From contig JBBEAM010000005.1 of assembly GCA_040882845.1 (NCBI GenBank), positions 42,876 through 106,875 on the forward strand: a DNA stretch of 64,000 nucleotides, in the 5' to 3' direction. The DNA is from JBBEAM01 sp040882845. GTDB taxonomy: Bacteria; Pseudomonadota; Alphaproteobacteria; Kiloniellales; DSM-21159. The stretch's first letter is position 1, and each line of letters begins with the position of its first letter. Positions 16,700 to 27,225 of this stretch are shown here, in pieces. The notes beneath the pieces are model-generated. The model was not told the origin of the DNA. It saw nothing but the letters and a program-made list of their open reading frames with translations, and made no database searches. The translations under genes and the position numbers were made by a program.

Positions 16700-17356
16700 A
16701 TGAACCGTCTCGTCCTGCTGCGCCATGGCCAGAGCACCTGGAACCTGGAGAACCGCTTCACCGGCTTCACCGACGTCGAACTGACCGAGAACGGCCGCGC
16801 CGAAGCGCGCATCGCCGGAGAGCTGCTGGCCGGCGTCCACTTCGACAAGGTGTTCTGCTCGACCCTGAAGCGCGCCATCGAGACCGTGGAGATCGCGCTG
16901 GAAGCAAGCGGCAGCAACGGCCACCTGCGCCGCGATGGCGGCTGGGACATGACCCTGCACGACGACCTGCGCGAGCGCGACTACGGCGACCTGGCCGGGC
17001 TCAACAAGGCGGAAACCGCCGAGAAGTACGGCGACGAGCAGGTGCACATCTGGCGCCGCAGCTACGACACCCCGCCGCCGGGCGGCGAGAGCCTCTCCGA
17101 TGTGGTCGAACGCGTTACTCCCTACTACGAGGCGGCGATCGCGCCGGAGATCGAGGCCGGCAAGACCGTCCTGCTCGGCGCCCACGGCAACACCGTGCGG
17201 GCGCTGCTGATCGTGCTCGGCGGCTATACGCCCGAGCAGATTCCCGAGGTCGAGATTCCGACCGGCGTGCCGCTGATTTTCGAGTACGAGAACGGGCGGG
17301 TCCAGGGCCACCATTTCATGCATCATCCCGAGCCGCCGGAGGCGGATCAGGCCTGA
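16700..17356 (+). CDS. gpmA: 2,3-bisphosphoglycerate-dependent phosphoglycerate mutase
   Basis: 218 residues of the histidine phosphatase superfamily. The catalytic motif 'LVLLRHGQSTWNLENRFTGF' begins at residue 4, followed by 'LKRAIETVEIAL', 'LRERDYGDLAGLNK' (phosphohistidine partner Glu region), 'PPPGGESLSDV' and 'LGAHGNTVRALL'. It interconverts 3- and 2-phosphoglycerate in glycolysis/gluconeogenesis. GAGGA lies ten bases before the start. It is slightly shorter than enterobacterial GpmA but has all motifs. Confidence 0.93.
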   Translation: MNRLVLLRHGQSTWNLENRFTGFTDVELTENGRAEARIAGELLAGVHFDKVFCSTLKRAIETVEIALEASGSNGHLRRDGGWDMTLHDDLRERDYGDLAGLNKAETAEKYGDEQVHIWRRSYDTPPPGGESLSDVVERVTPYYEAAIAPEIEAGKTVLLGAHGNTVRALLIVLGGYTPEQIPEVEIPTGVPLIFEYENGRVQGHHFMHHPEPPEADQA

Positions 17357-17426
17357 CCAGGAGGCGACGGAAAAGCGGCCTCCTCCATCCTCGCCGCTGT
17401 CCCGCAGATCGGGTAAGCTGGCGGCC

Positions 17427-18716
17427 ATGTGGAAACGCTGGAGTCTCCTGCTCTGCGGCGGCGCCTTGTCGGCGGCGCTCTGCCATGCCCCGGCGCTGGC
17501 CCAAACCCAGCTGGCCCAAACCGAGGGCGGCCTGGAGGAGCGCAAACAGGAGCTCGGCCGCGAAGCCGAAGCCTTGCAGGCGGAGATCGCGTCCCTGCGC
17601 GAGGCGGCGATCGGCACCGCACGCAACGCCCAGGACCTGGAAAGCGAATTGACCCGGATCGAAGGCCGCTTGTCAGCGCTGGAGCGCGAGGAGGAGACCA
17701 AGCGCGGCCAGCTCTCCGAGCAGCGGGAGAAGCTGGCGCAGCTCCTGGCAGCCCTGCAGCGCCTAGCCTTGCAGCCGCCGGAAAGCCTGCTGATGACCCC
17801 GGGTGCGCCGCTCGAGCATGTGCGCAGCGCCATGCTGCTCGGCATCGCCGTACCGGAGATTGAGGAGCGCGCCGCCGCCCTGCGCGACGAACTGGAGGCA
17901 CTGGCCACGCTGCGCGAGGACATCGAGCGCCAGCGCAGCGCGCTGGCCCGCCGGGCCGAGGAACTCGACAGCGAGCGGGCGCGTCTGGAGAGCATAGTCG
18001 CAGAGAAGCAGGACCTGGAAAGCGGTCTGCGCAGCCAGAGCGCGGAGATCGCGGAACGCCTGAACGATCTGGCCGAGCGCGCGGAGACGGTCGACACCCT
18101 GATCGTCGAACTAGACAAGCAGACCGCCGAGACCTTTTCCGCGCGGCCAACCCCGCGGCCGAACGAACTGCAGCAGGCCGCCCTGCCGCCCGTACCGCAA
18201 GAGAACGCTGAGGCCCGACCCCCGGAGGGCGAGGACGGTGACGCGCGCGAAACGATGTCGGCGCCACAGCCGCAGATCGCCCTGGCGCGGCCCAGCGATA
18301 TCCGTAGCTTCCCGGAGAGTCCCGGGGGGCTGTTGACGCCGGTACGCGGCAGCCTCTCCCTCGGCTTCGGTGGACACCGCGAGAACGGAGAAACCTCCCA
18401 AGGGATTCTGCTCTCCGCGCGGCCGGCGGCGCAGGTCGTCGCGCCCTATGACGGTAAGGTCGCCTACGCCGGCCAGTTCCGGCGCTACGGGCTGATCTTG
18501 ATCATCGAACACGACGGCCGATATCATAGTCTGCTGGCCGGGTTGGACCGCATCGACGCGATCGTCGGCCAGTGGGTTTTGGCCGGTGAGCCTGTCGGGG
18601 TGATGACGTCACGACAAGGCCGTAATCCGGAGCTTTATTTGGAACTTCGCCGGGCGGGCAAACCAGTCGACCCCCTGCCCTGGATCGAAAACTTGAACAG
18701 CAAGGCGGAAGGTTAA
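17427..18716 (+). CDS. Murein hydrolase activator EnvC-like (degenerate LytM/M23)
   Basis: 429 residues. A signal peptide (MWKRWSLLLCGGALSAALCH, cleaved after ALA) is followed by long coiled coils (about residues 30-220, EEET/QREKLAQLL heptads) and a C-terminal LytM domain (about 290-420). The M23 zinc ligands are missing: the usual HxGIDIA segment reads 'SQGILLSARPAAQVV', and the HxH motif reads 'YHSLLAGL'. This matches EnvC, an inactive LytM activator of periplasmic amidases during cell separation. It overlaps the next gene, ctpA, by one base (TAATG), an arrangement conserved in many proteobacteria. Confidence 0.85.
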   Translation: MWKRWSLLLCGGALSAALCHAPALAQTQLAQTEGGLEERKQELGREAEALQAEIASLREAAIGTARNAQDLESELTRIEGRLSALEREEETKRGQLSEQREKLAQLLAALQRLALQPPESLLMTPGAPLEHVRSAMLLGIAVPEIEERAAALRDELEALATLREDIERQRSALARRAEELDSERARLESIVAEKQDLESGLRSQSAEIAERLNDLAERAETVDTLIVELDKQTAETFSARPTPRPNELQQAALPPVPQENAEARPPEGEDGDARETMSAPQPQIALARPSDIRSFPESPGGLLTPVRGSLSLGFGGHRENGETSQGILLSARPAAQVVAPYDGKVAYAGQFRRYGLILIIEHDGRYHSLLAGLDRIDAIVGQWVLAGEPVGVMTSRQGRNPELYLELRRAGKPVDPLPWIENLNSKAEG

Positions 18717-20092
18717 TGCGAAAGCTGACAATCCTCGCGATGACCGCGACACTGGTTTTGGTGCCGGTACTCTGGAACGATTCTCTGGTCTCCGCGCAGG
18801 ATTCCGAAGAGGACACCTATAAACAGTTGAAACTCTTCGGCGACGTTTTCGAGCGCGTGCGCGCCGACTACGTCGAGGAGGTCAGCGACAAGGAGCTGAT
18901 CGAGGCGGCGATCTCCGGCATGCTGACCCATCTCGACCCGCATTCCAGCTTCCTCGACGCCGACGGCTTCCAGGACATGCAGACCCAGACCCGCGGCGAG
19001 TTCGGCGGTCTGGGTATCGAGGTCACCATGGAGAACGGCCTGGTCAAGGTGGTGGCGCCGATCGACGACACCCCGGCCTTCCATGCCGGCATCGAGTCCG
19101 GCGACGTGATCACCCATCTCGACGGCGAAGCGGTGCTCGGCCTGACGCTTGCCGAAGCCGTCGAAAAGATGCGCGGGCCGATCGAATCCGAGATCGTGAT
19201 CACCGTGCAGCGCGGGGAGAAGGAACCTTTCGACGTTACCATCGTGCGCGACACCATCACTGTGCAGTCGGTGCGCTCGCGCATCGAGGGCGATATCGGC
19301 TACCTGCGGATTACCGCCTTCAACGAACAGACCACTTCCGGTCTCGAACAAGCGATCGAGGAGATGCGCGAGGAACTCGGCGATACTCTGCACGGGCTTG
19401 TGATCGACCTGCGCAACAATCCCGGCGGCCTGCTCGACGAGGCGATCAGCGTTTCCGACGCTTTCCTCGATCGCGGCGAGATCGTCTCCACCCGCGGCCG
19501 GCTTGAGGACAGCGCGCAGCGCTGGAATGCCTCTTCCGGCGATCTGGCGCAGGATCTGCCGATCGTGGTGCTGATCAACGGCGGCTCCGCCTCGGCCTCG
19601 GAGATCGTCGCCGGCGCGCTCCAGGACCACCGCCGGGCAATCGTGCTGGGCACCCAGTCCTTCGGCAAGGGTTCGGTGCAGACCATCGTGCCGCTGGGCG
19701 GCCAGGGCGCGATGCGCCTGACCACGGCGCGCTACTACACCCCCTCGGGCCGTTCGATCCAGGCCAAGGGAATCGAGCCGGACATCTTCGTGCCCCAGGC
19801 CCGGATCGAGGAGCTCGCCCAGGGCCAGAACCGCAGCGAGGCCGACCTGCGCGGCGCGCTCACCAATCCCGAGGACGCGGTTCCGGGCGAGACCCCGGAA
19901 GCGGCCCCTGAGGACGCCCCTGAGGACGCCCCTGAGGACGCCCCCGAGGACGAAGAGGGTGTGCAAGCTCCCACGGAGGAAGAGGACCCGGAGGCGGCCG
20001 AAGAGCAGCGGGCGATGGAGGATTACCAGCTGGCCCGGGCGATCGACTTGCTGCGCGGCATTGCGCTCTATAATCAGCGCACCCTGAACTAA
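18716..20092 (+). CDS. ctpA: Carboxy-terminal processing peptidase, S41 family
   Basis: 458 residues. An N-terminal signal/anchor (MRKLTILAMTATLVLVPVLW) precedes a PDZ domain ('GGLGIEVTMENGLVKVVAPI', 'DTPAFHAGIESGDVI') and the S41 domain with catalytic Ser in 'NGGSASASEIVAGAL' and Lys in 'SFGKGSVQTIVPL'. CtpA trims periplasmic proteins, often cell-wall hydrolases, which fits coupling to the EnvC-like gene. The C-terminal ~60 residues are acidic with an APED repeat. It overlaps the envC-like stop by one base. Confidence 0.93.
   Translation: MRKLTILAMTATLVLVPVLWNDSLVSAQDSEEDTYKQLKLFGDVFERVRADYVEEVSDKELIEAAISGMLTHLDPHSSFLDADGFQDMQTQTRGEFGGLGIEVTMENGLVKVVAPIDDTPAFHAGIESGDVITHLDGEAVLGLTLAEAVEKMRGPIESEIVITVQRGEKEPFDVTIVRDTITVQSVRSRIEGDIGYLRITAFNEQTTSGLEQAIEEMREELGDTLHGLVIDLRNNPGGLLDEAISVSDAFLDRGEIVSTRGRLEDSAQRWNASSGDLAQDLPIVVLINGGSASASEIVAGALQDHRRAIVLGTQSFGKGSVQTIVPLGGQGAMRLTTARYYTPSGRSIQAKGIEPDIFVPQARIEELAQGQNRSEADLRGALTNPEDAVPGETPEAAPEDAPEDAPEDAPEDEEGVQAPTEEEDPEAAEEQRAMEDYQLARAIDLLRGIALYNQRTLN
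19904..19951 (+). repeat. Four 12-base tandem repeats in ctpA
   Basis: GCCCCTGAGGAC is repeated three times exactly (19904-19915, 19916-19927, 19928-19939), and a fourth copy (19940-19951) differs by one base. It encodes (Ala-Pro-Glu-Asp)4 in the acidic tail of CtpA. It is an in-frame minisatellite likely to vary in copy number between strains. Confidence 0.9.
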
Positions 20093-20132
20093 CCGGGACG
20101 TCCATGGCCGAGGACGGCGCCACGAGCAGAGC

Positions 20133-21311
20133 ATGACAGCCGGCGCGAGGATTCATCCTTCGGCCATTGCCGAAGGTCGCCCGGTTGTCAGCGCTGACGG
20201 CGAGGGGCCGAGCGTCCTGGCGATCGCCTGGATCCTTCTCCTGGCCCTGCTGGTGGTCCTCGCGGGCTACGTGCTCTGGCAGCGCCATGTCGCGCCGCAG
20301 CGCCAGAGCGCCGAAATCCTATTGCCCTCCTCGCCCGCGGGCGCAGAGCGCACGGCCCCGGCGGTCGTCGCCGAGCCGCCGCCGCGCGAGCCGGAAGGCC
20401 TGCCCCTCGGCGGGGCCGGAGCGCCTGGCGATTTCGCGGCTCTGGACTTCGCGATCCAGGAGACGCCTTCGGACGGCACAGTTGGACCCGCCACCGAATC
20501 CCCAGTTGAGCCTCCAGCCCAGGCACAGCTCGCGGCGCCGCCGCTCCAGCTCGAGCTTGCCGAAGCCGAGAAGCCCTGGCAGCGCAATGCCTCGGTCTTC
20601 TCCGTGCCGCCGGAACAGCCGGTGATCGCCGTGGTAATCTCCGGCCTCGGGCTTTCCGCCAGCGCCACCGAGGCGGCGATTACCTTGCTGCCGCCGGAGG
20701 TGACGCTGTCCTTTACGCCCTACAGCAAGCGCCTGAACGACTGGATCGCCCTGGCCCGGATCTTCGGCCACGAGGTGATGCTCGATCTGCCCATGGAGGC
20801 GCCGGGCGCGGCCGAAGCCATCGGCGCCTACGGCCTGACGAGCGCCGCTGGCGCTGCCGAGAACCTGGCCCGCCTCGAGTGGATACTCAGCCGCGGCCGC
20901 GCCATGGTTGGCGTCGCCGGGGCCTATGGCCAGAGCTTCCTCGGCAATCCGGCGGCGCTGCGGCCGGTGCTCGCGCGGCTGCGCGAGCGCGGGCTGATCT
21001 TCCTCGACAATGCACCCCAGGGATATGCCGGCAGCAGCGGCCTGGCGGCCGATCTGCGCCTGCCTTTCGCCGCCAGCGACGACAAGGTCGATCAGGGTCT
21101 GGCCAGCCGCCGGGCGATCGACGCCCGCCTGGTCAAGGCCGAGGATCTGGCCTTGCGGCGCGGCGCCGCCCTGGTCATGGCCGAACCGCTGCCAGTCTCG
21201 ATCGAGCGCATCTCCACCTGGCTGCTCGGCCTTGCCGAGCGCGGCGTAGAAGTCGCGCCGATCTCCGAGCTGGCGCGCCGCAACCTCGAAGTCTGGCAGG
21301 CCGCGCGATGA
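20133..21311 (+). CDS. Divergent polysaccharide deacetylase family protein
   Basis: 392 residues. A single membrane anchor lies at about 31-50 ('VLAIAWILLLALLVVLAGYV'), followed by a Pro/Ala-rich linker to ~150 and a PF04748-type divergent polysaccharide deacetylase domain ('VIAVVISGLGLSASATEAAI', 'PPEVTLSFTPYSKRLNDW', 'GHEVMLDLPMEAPG', 'LSRGRAMVGVAGAYG'). The family sits in the periplasm and is usually encoded beside envC and ctpA, as here; its substrate is unknown and it may act on peptidoglycan or a related polymer. It ends in a four-base overlap with rppH. Confidence 0.88.
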   Translation: MTAGARIHPSAIAEGRPVVSADGEGPSVLAIAWILLLALLVVLAGYVLWQRHVAPQRQSAEILLPSSPAGAERTAPAVVAEPPPREPEGLPLGGAGAPGDFAALDFAIQETPSDGTVGPATESPVEPPAQAQLAAPPLQLELAEAEKPWQRNASVFSVPPEQPVIAVVISGLGLSASATEAAITLLPPEVTLSFTPYSKRLNDWIALARIFGHEVMLDLPMEAPGAAEAIGAYGLTSAAGAAENLARLEWILSRGRAMVGVAGAYGQSFLGNPAALRPVLARLRERGLIFLDNAPQGYAGSSGLAADLRLPFAASDDKVDQGLASRRAIDARLVKAEDLALRRGAALVMAEPLPVSIERISTWLLGLAERGVEVAPISELARRNLEVWQAAR

Positions 21312-21823
21312 GCTACGATCCGAAGGCCGCGGGCAGCTTCACCGCCGAGCAGGCTGCGCGCCTGCCCTACCGCGCCTGCGTCGGCATCATGCTGCTGAAT
21401 TGCGAAGGCCGGGTCTTCGTCGCCCAGCGCCGCGACATGAAGACCGCGGCCTGGCAGATGCCCCAGGGCGGCATCGACGAGGGCGAGGCGCCGCGCGCTG
21501 CGGCCTTGCGCGAACTCGAAGAGGAGATCGGCACCCGCCGCGTGGAGATCCTGGCCGAAAGCCGGAGCTGGCTGGACTACGACCTGCCGCTCGACCTGCT
21601 GCCCAAGCTGTGGAAGGGCCGCTACCGGGGGCAGCGGCAGAAATGGTTCGCCATGCGCTACCTGGGCCGCGACGAGGAGATCGACATCGATACCGCGACG
21701 CCGGAATTTAGCGCCTGGAAATGGGCCCGGGTCGAGGAGGTGCCTGAGCTGATCGTGCCCTTCAAGCGGGACCTCTACCGGCAAGTGGTGGCAGAGTTCC
21801 GGCCGCTTCTGCAGGCTCGGTGA
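21308..21823 (+). CDS. rppH: RNA pyrophosphohydrolase (Nudix)
   Basis: 171 residues. 'PYRACVGIMLLNCEGRVFVA' and 'WQMPQGGIDEGE' lead into a complete Nudix box G-x5-E-x7-RELEEEIGT (residues ~55-77). RppH removes pyrophosphate from mRNA 5' ends to start decay. Alphaproteobacterial RppH/IalA proteins have this length and N-terminus. The ATGA overlap with the preceding gene fixes the start at 21308. It is the last gene of the plus-strand block, followed by a hairpin. Confidence 0.93.
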   Translation: MSYDPKAAGSFTAEQAARLPYRACVGIMLLNCEGRVFVAQRRDMKTAAWQMPQGGIDEGEAPRAAALRELEEEIGTRRVEILAESRSWLDYDLPLDLLPKLWKGRYRGQRQKWFAMRYLGRDEEIDIDTATPEFSAWKWARVEEVPELIVPFKRDLYRQVVAEFRPLLQAR

Positions 21824-21831
21824 CAGCTACA

Positions 21832-21851
21832 CGCAGGAGCGAACTCCTGCG
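21832..21851. terminator. Hairpin between convergent rppH and ferritin-like gene
   Basis: CGCAGGAG-CGAA-CTCCTGCG is a perfect 8-base stem with a four-base loop (TTCG on the minus strand, a stabilising tetraloop). It lies between the two stop codons at 21823 and 21860. There is no T-run, so it may act as a bidirectional 3'-end stabiliser or a weak terminator. Confidence 0.5.
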
Positions 21852-21859
21852 CTCTCGCC

Positions 21860-22693
21860 CTAAGCCGCGGCCGCGCCGTCGCCCTTATAGCGCGCGTGCT
21901 TCCGGCGCATCATGCCGTAGGCCATTCTGGAGAACAGCGGCACGATGCGATTCTGCGGGTTGAGCCCGGCCGCCTTGGCGATCATCGCCGCGCCGCGGTC
22001 GATGTGCTTGCGGTCGTAGAAGCCGCAGGCGCGCGCCATGTAAGCATCGCCCCAGCGCTTGCGGTTGTATGGCTCGTCCGCCTGCGCGTTGGCGCAGAAG
22101 TAGGCGTAGGCGAGTTCGTCGTCCTCGGTCTCGTTGATCCGCCCGGCGCAGACCATCAGCCGGCGCAGCTTGGAAATCCGCTCCTGGCTGACGTAGCGCC
22201 GCAGGTGATCGTAGAACAGCTTGTAGTGACGCAGCTCGTCGCTGGCGATCCGCTGACAGATATCCTTGAGCAGCGGTTCTTCGGCCGCCTTGGCGAGAGA
22301 GCCGTAGTAGGAGGAGGTGCCGACTTCGACGATGCAGCGCGATACCAGCTCGCCGGAGCGCGAGCCGCGCGAGGACTCCGTCGCTTCGACGGGAATTCTG
22401 TAGCCCTCGCGGAAGCGCCGCACGGCGGCATCGAAATCGAAGGAGGGATCGGCCATGCGGGACCAGCGGCCCAGCGCCTCGCCATGCTGAACTTCCTCGC
22501 TCGCCCACTGCCGGGCGGCGGCTTGGAACTCGGCGTCATCGTCGAAGACATTGCAGAGATAGGCCGCATAGTCGTCGCCATTGTATTCCACAAGGCTGGC
22601 GGCCTTGATGATCTTGATCATCTCCGCATCGACCTTGGAAGCGTCGAAGCGATCCCAAGGGATGTCGTCCAACGTCCAGTGCCCTTTTGCCAT
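21860..22693 (-). CDS. Ferritin-like domain protein
   Basis: 277 residues, helical, with di-iron-type ligands: Glu in 'SLVEYNGDDYAAYL', 'EEVQHGEAL' (E-x2-H type), Glu in 'CIVEVGTSSYYGSL' and 'DELRHYKLF' (D/E-E-x2-H). This pattern fits ferritin-like/acyl-ACP-desaturase-like di-iron proteins. The reaction is unknown; oxygenase, hydroxylase or iron handling are options. No signal peptide is present. A promoter-like pair lies about 50-75 bases upstream. It is divergent in function from the downstream ATP synthase operon and appears monocistronic. Confidence 0.75.
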   Translation of the reverse strand: MAKGHWTLDDIPWDRFDASKVDAEMIKIIKAASLVEYNGDDYAAYLCNVFDDDAEFQAAARQWASEEVQHGEALGRWSRMADPSFDFDAAVRRFREGYRIPVEATESSRGSRSGELVSRCIVEVGTSSYYGSLAKAAEEPLLKDICQRIASDELRHYKLFYDHLRRYVSQERISKLRRLMVCAGRINETEDDELAYAYFCANAQADEPYNRKRWGDAYMARACGFYDRKHIDRGAAMIAKAAGLNPQNRIVPLFSRMAYGMMRRKHARYKGDGAAAA

Positions 22694-22741
22694 ATGCAGT
22701 ACTGTTCCCGACTTGCGATTCGTGAAGGATACTCGACTGGC

Positions 22742-22770
22742 TATGTATGATCCAGCGGATCGCGCCGCAA
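22742..22770 (-). promoter_or_regulatory. Putative sigma-70 promoter for the ferritin-like gene
   Basis: On the minus strand TTGCGG (22765-22770) and TACATA (22742-22747) are separated by 17 bases and lie 49 bases before the start codon at 22693. Both elements match the alphaproteobacterial consensus moderately. Confidence 0.4.
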
Positions 22771-22833
22771 GAACGAATACGCAGAACGAAAGGGGAAATT
22801 GACGCGAAACCTAGAGGAACCGCGCTTTCGCAG

Positions 22834-23238
22834 CTAGTTGGAAAGGGCCAGCATCGCCTCGTAGATGGCGATCTGGCGTTCGGCGGCGCGCTTGGCGATC
22901 TCGTCCTTGGCGTCGTCGAGATCGTCGCGGGCGTCCTTCAGCTTGCTTTCGGCGTCGGCGCGGTCGAGGTCCTCCACCGGCAGGGCCATCTCGGCCAGCA
23001 CGGTGCAACGCTCCGGCGTCACCTCGGCGAAGCCGCCGGCGACGAAGATCCGGTCGCGCACGGCATTGTTCTCATAGATCGAGATCACGCCCGGCCGCAC
23101 CGTGGAGAGCATAGGGGCATGGCGCGGCAGCACGCCGAAGTCGCCTTCCTCGCCGGGAATGACGACCATCTCGACCGCCTCCGTGACCAGCAGTTCCTCC
23201 GGTGATACCAGCTCGAACTCGACCTTTTCCTCGGCCAT
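22834..23238 (-). CDS. atpC: ATP synthase F1 epsilon subunit
   Basis: 134 residues. The N-terminal beta sandwich reads 'FELVSPEELLVTEAVEMVVI', 'GEEGDFGVLPRHAPMLSTVR' and 'FVAGGFAEVTPERCTVLAEM', and the C-terminal part is a helical pair. It is the rotor subunit that couples and regulates F1. Last gene of atpHAGDC, 41 bases after atpD. Confidence 0.96.
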   Translation of the reverse strand: MAEEKVEFELVSPEELLVTEAVEMVVIPGEEGDFGVLPRHAPMLSTVRPGVISIYENNAVRDRIFVAGGFAEVTPERCTVLAEMALPVEDLDRADAESKLKDARDDLDDAKDEIAKRAAERQIAIYEAMLALSN

Positions 23239-23279
23239 GCCTCTGCGCCTCTAGCTTTCCTGGATTCGGGGAAGGCGGC

Positions 23280-24701
23280 TTAAGCCGCCTCCTCCGCCAT
23301 CTTTTTCGCCTTGTCGACGGCTTCGTCGATGGTGCCGACCATGTAGAAGGCCGACTCCGGCAGGTGATCGTACTCGCCGTCGACGATGCCCTTGAAGCCG
23401 CGGATCGTCTCCTCCAGCGGCACCTGCACGCCGGGGAAGCCTGTGAAGACCTGGGCGACGTCGAAGGGCTGCGACAGGAAGCGCTGGATCTTGCGCGCGC
23501 GCGCCACCACCAGCTTGTCCTCTTCCGACAGCTCGTCCATGCCGAGAATGGCGATGATGTCCTGCAGCGACTTGTACTGCTGCAGCACTTCCTGAACCCG
23601 GCGGGCGACGGTGTAATGCTCGTCGCCGACCACATCGGGCTGCAGCACGCGGCTGGAGGAATCCAGCGGATCCACCGCCGGATAGATGCCGAGCTCGGCG
23701 ATCTGGCGCGACAGCACCGTGGTGGCGTCGAGATGGGCAAAGGAGGTCGCCGGCGCCGGGTCGGTCAGATCGTCGGCCGGCACGTAGATGGCCTGCACCG
23801 AGGTGATCGAGCCCTTCTTGGTCGAGGTGATGCGCTCCTGCAGATTGCCCATGTCGGTGGCCAGGGTCGGCTGATAGCCCACCGCCGAGGGAATGCGCCC
23901 GAGCAGCGCCGAAACCTCGGAACCGGCCTGGGTAAATCGGAAGATGTTGTCGACGAAGAACAGCACGTCCTGGCCTTCCTCGTCGCGGAAGTACTCGGCC
24001 AGGGTCAGGCCGGTCAGGCCGACCCGGGCGCGGGCGCCCGGCGGCTCGTTCATCTGGCCGTAGACCAGCGCCGCCTTGGAGTCGCCGTCGGGCTTGATGA
24101 CCCCGGAGTCCATCATTTCGTGATAGAGGTCGTTGCCCTCGCGGGTCCGCTCGCCGACGCCGGCGAAGACGGAGTAGCCGCCGTGGGTCTTGGCGATGTT
24201 GTTGATCAGCTCCATGATCAGCACGGTCTTGCCGACCCCCGCGCCGCCGAACAGGCCGATCTTGCCGCCCTTGGCGTAGGGCGCCAGCAAGTCGACAACC
24301 TTGATGCCGGTGATCAGGATCTCGGTCTCGGTCGACTGATCGACATAGGCCGGCGCCGGCCGATGAATCGGCGATGTCGCCTTGGACTTGACCGGGCCGC
24401 GCTCGTCCACCGGCTCGCCGATCACGTTGATGATGCGGCCCAGGGTTTCCGGTCCGACCGGCACCCTGATGGTGTCGCCGGTATCGGTGACCTCCTGACC
24501 GCGCACCAGACCTTCGGTCGCGTCCATGGCGATGGTGCGAACCATGCTCTCGCCGAGATGCTGCGCCACCTCGAGCACCAGGCGCTGATCGTTGTTCTTG
24601 GTCTCCAGCGCATTCAGAATCTGCGGCAGATCGCCCTCGAACTGGACGTCCACCACAGGCCCCAGCACCTGGGTAATCTTGCCGACTAGGTTCTTCGCCA
24701 T
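23280..24701 (-). CDS. atpD: ATP synthase F1 beta subunit
   Basis: 473 residues. It contains the catalytic P-loop 'GLFGGAGVGKTVLIMELI', 'GVGERTREGNDLYHEM', 'LFFVDNIFRFTQAGSEVSAL' and 'IAILGMDELSEEDKL', all at usual positions. It carries the catalytic nucleotide sites of the F1 head. AAGGAG precedes the ATG at 24701. It is adjacent to atpG (32 bases). Confidence 0.98.
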   Translation of the reverse strand: MAKNLVGKITQVLGPVVDVQFEGDLPQILNALETKNNDQRLVLEVAQHLGESMVRTIAMDATEGLVRGQEVTDTGDTIRVPVGPETLGRIINVIGEPVDERGPVKSKATSPIHRPAPAYVDQSTETEILITGIKVVDLLAPYAKGGKIGLFGGAGVGKTVLIMELINNIAKTHGGYSVFAGVGERTREGNDLYHEMMDSGVIKPDGDSKAALVYGQMNEPPGARARVGLTGLTLAEYFRDEEGQDVLFFVDNIFRFTQAGSEVSALLGRIPSAVGYQPTLATDMGNLQERITSTKKGSITSVQAIYVPADDLTDPAPATSFAHLDATTVLSRQIAELGIYPAVDPLDSSSRVLQPDVVGDEHYTVARRVQEVLQQYKSLQDIIAILGMDELSEEDKLVVARARKIQRFLSQPFDVAQVFTGFPGVQVPLEETIRGFKGIVDGEYDHLPESAFYMVGTIDEAVDKAKKMAEEAA

Positions 24702-24733
24702 ATCCGTCGCTCCTTAGCGTGCTGTACTGCGGC

Positions 24734-25648
24734 CTACATCGCTTCCTTGGCGGAAACGATTTCGATCAGCTCCTTGGTGATCACGGCCTGACGCGTGCGG
24801 TTGTAGGTCATTGTCAGTTTGTCGATCATGTCGCCGGCGTTGCGGGTCGCGTTGTCCATCGCGGTCATCCGCGCACCCTGCTCGCTGGCGTTGTTCTCGA
24901 GCAGCGCCTTGAAGACCTGGACCGCCAGGTTCCGCGGCAGCAGCTCGGCGAGGATCTCCTCCTCGCTCGGCTCGTATTCATAGACGCCCTTGAAGTCGGC
25001 CAAGTCGTCGTCCTGGGCGTCCGTCTCTTCGTTCTGCGCGCCCTCGGGGGCGGCGGCCACGAAGGGGATCAGCTGCTGGCGGGTGACGATCTGACTGATC
25101 GCCGACTTGAAGCGGGCGTAGATCAGGGTGCAGACGTCGAACTCGCCCTCCTCGTACATCTGGGCGACGCGCTGGGCGATATCGTCGGCCTTGTCGAAGC
25201 TGAGCCGCGGCTTGGCCAGATCCTCGACGGTATCGACGATCAGCTCGCCATGGGTCCGGCGCAGCTGGTCGCGGGACTTGCGGCCGACGCAGAGGACCTT
25301 CACCGTCTTGCCGTCGTTCACCAGCTGGTTGATCATCCGGCGGGCGTCGCGGACGATATTGCTGTTGAAGCCGCCGCAGAGGCCGCGGTCGGCGGTCGCG
25401 ACCACCAGCAGATGGACGTCTTCCTTGCCGCTGCCCGCCAGCAGCGCTGGCGCGCCGGCGCGCCCCTTCATCGCCGTCGCCAGGGCGCCGAGCATGCGCT
25501 CCATGCGTTCGGCATAGGGGCGCGAAGCCTCGGCCTGCTCCTGGGCGCGACGCAGCTTCGCCGCGGCCACCATCTTCATGGCCGAGGTGATCTTCTGCGT
25601 CGACTTGACGCTCGCGATGCGCGTCCGGAGATCCTTGAGACTGGCCAT
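24734..25648 (-). CDS. atpG: ATP synthase F1 gamma subunit
   Basis: 304 residues. The N-terminal helix 'MASLKDLRTRIASVKSTQKI' and C-terminal helix 'ASEQGARMTAMDNATRNAGD' form the central shaft; 'ATADRGLCGGFNSNIVRD' is the conserved middle strand. A loop around residues 190-230 ('EGAQNEETDAQDDDLADF') is acidic, as in several alphaproteobacterial gamma subunits. Confidence 0.97.
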   Translation of the reverse strand: MASLKDLRTRIASVKSTQKITSAMKMVAAAKLRRAQEQAEASRPYAERMERMLGALATAMKGRAGAPALLAGSGKEDVHLLVVATADRGLCGGFNSNIVRDARRMINQLVNDGKTVKVLCVGRKSRDQLRRTHGELIVDTVEDLAKPRLSFDKADDIAQRVAQMYEEGEFDVCTLIYARFKSAISQIVTRQQLIPFVAAAPEGAQNEETDAQDDDLADFKGVYEYEPSEEEILAELLPRNLAVQVFKALLENNASEQGARMTAMDNATRNAGDMIDKLTMTYNRTRQAVITKELIEIVSAKEAM

Positions 25649-25686
25649 CGGGGCTGCTTCCTCGCGTTTCCTGAGGCGTCTTCGGC

Positions 25687-27224
<1,538 letters not shown>

Positions 27225-27225
<1 letters not shown>

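Noticed and set aside
17360..17383. GGAGGC/GCCTCC inverted repeat after gpmA as a terminator
   Set aside because: The stem is only six bases with a 12-base loop and no T-run; in this GC-rich DNA it is not convincing.
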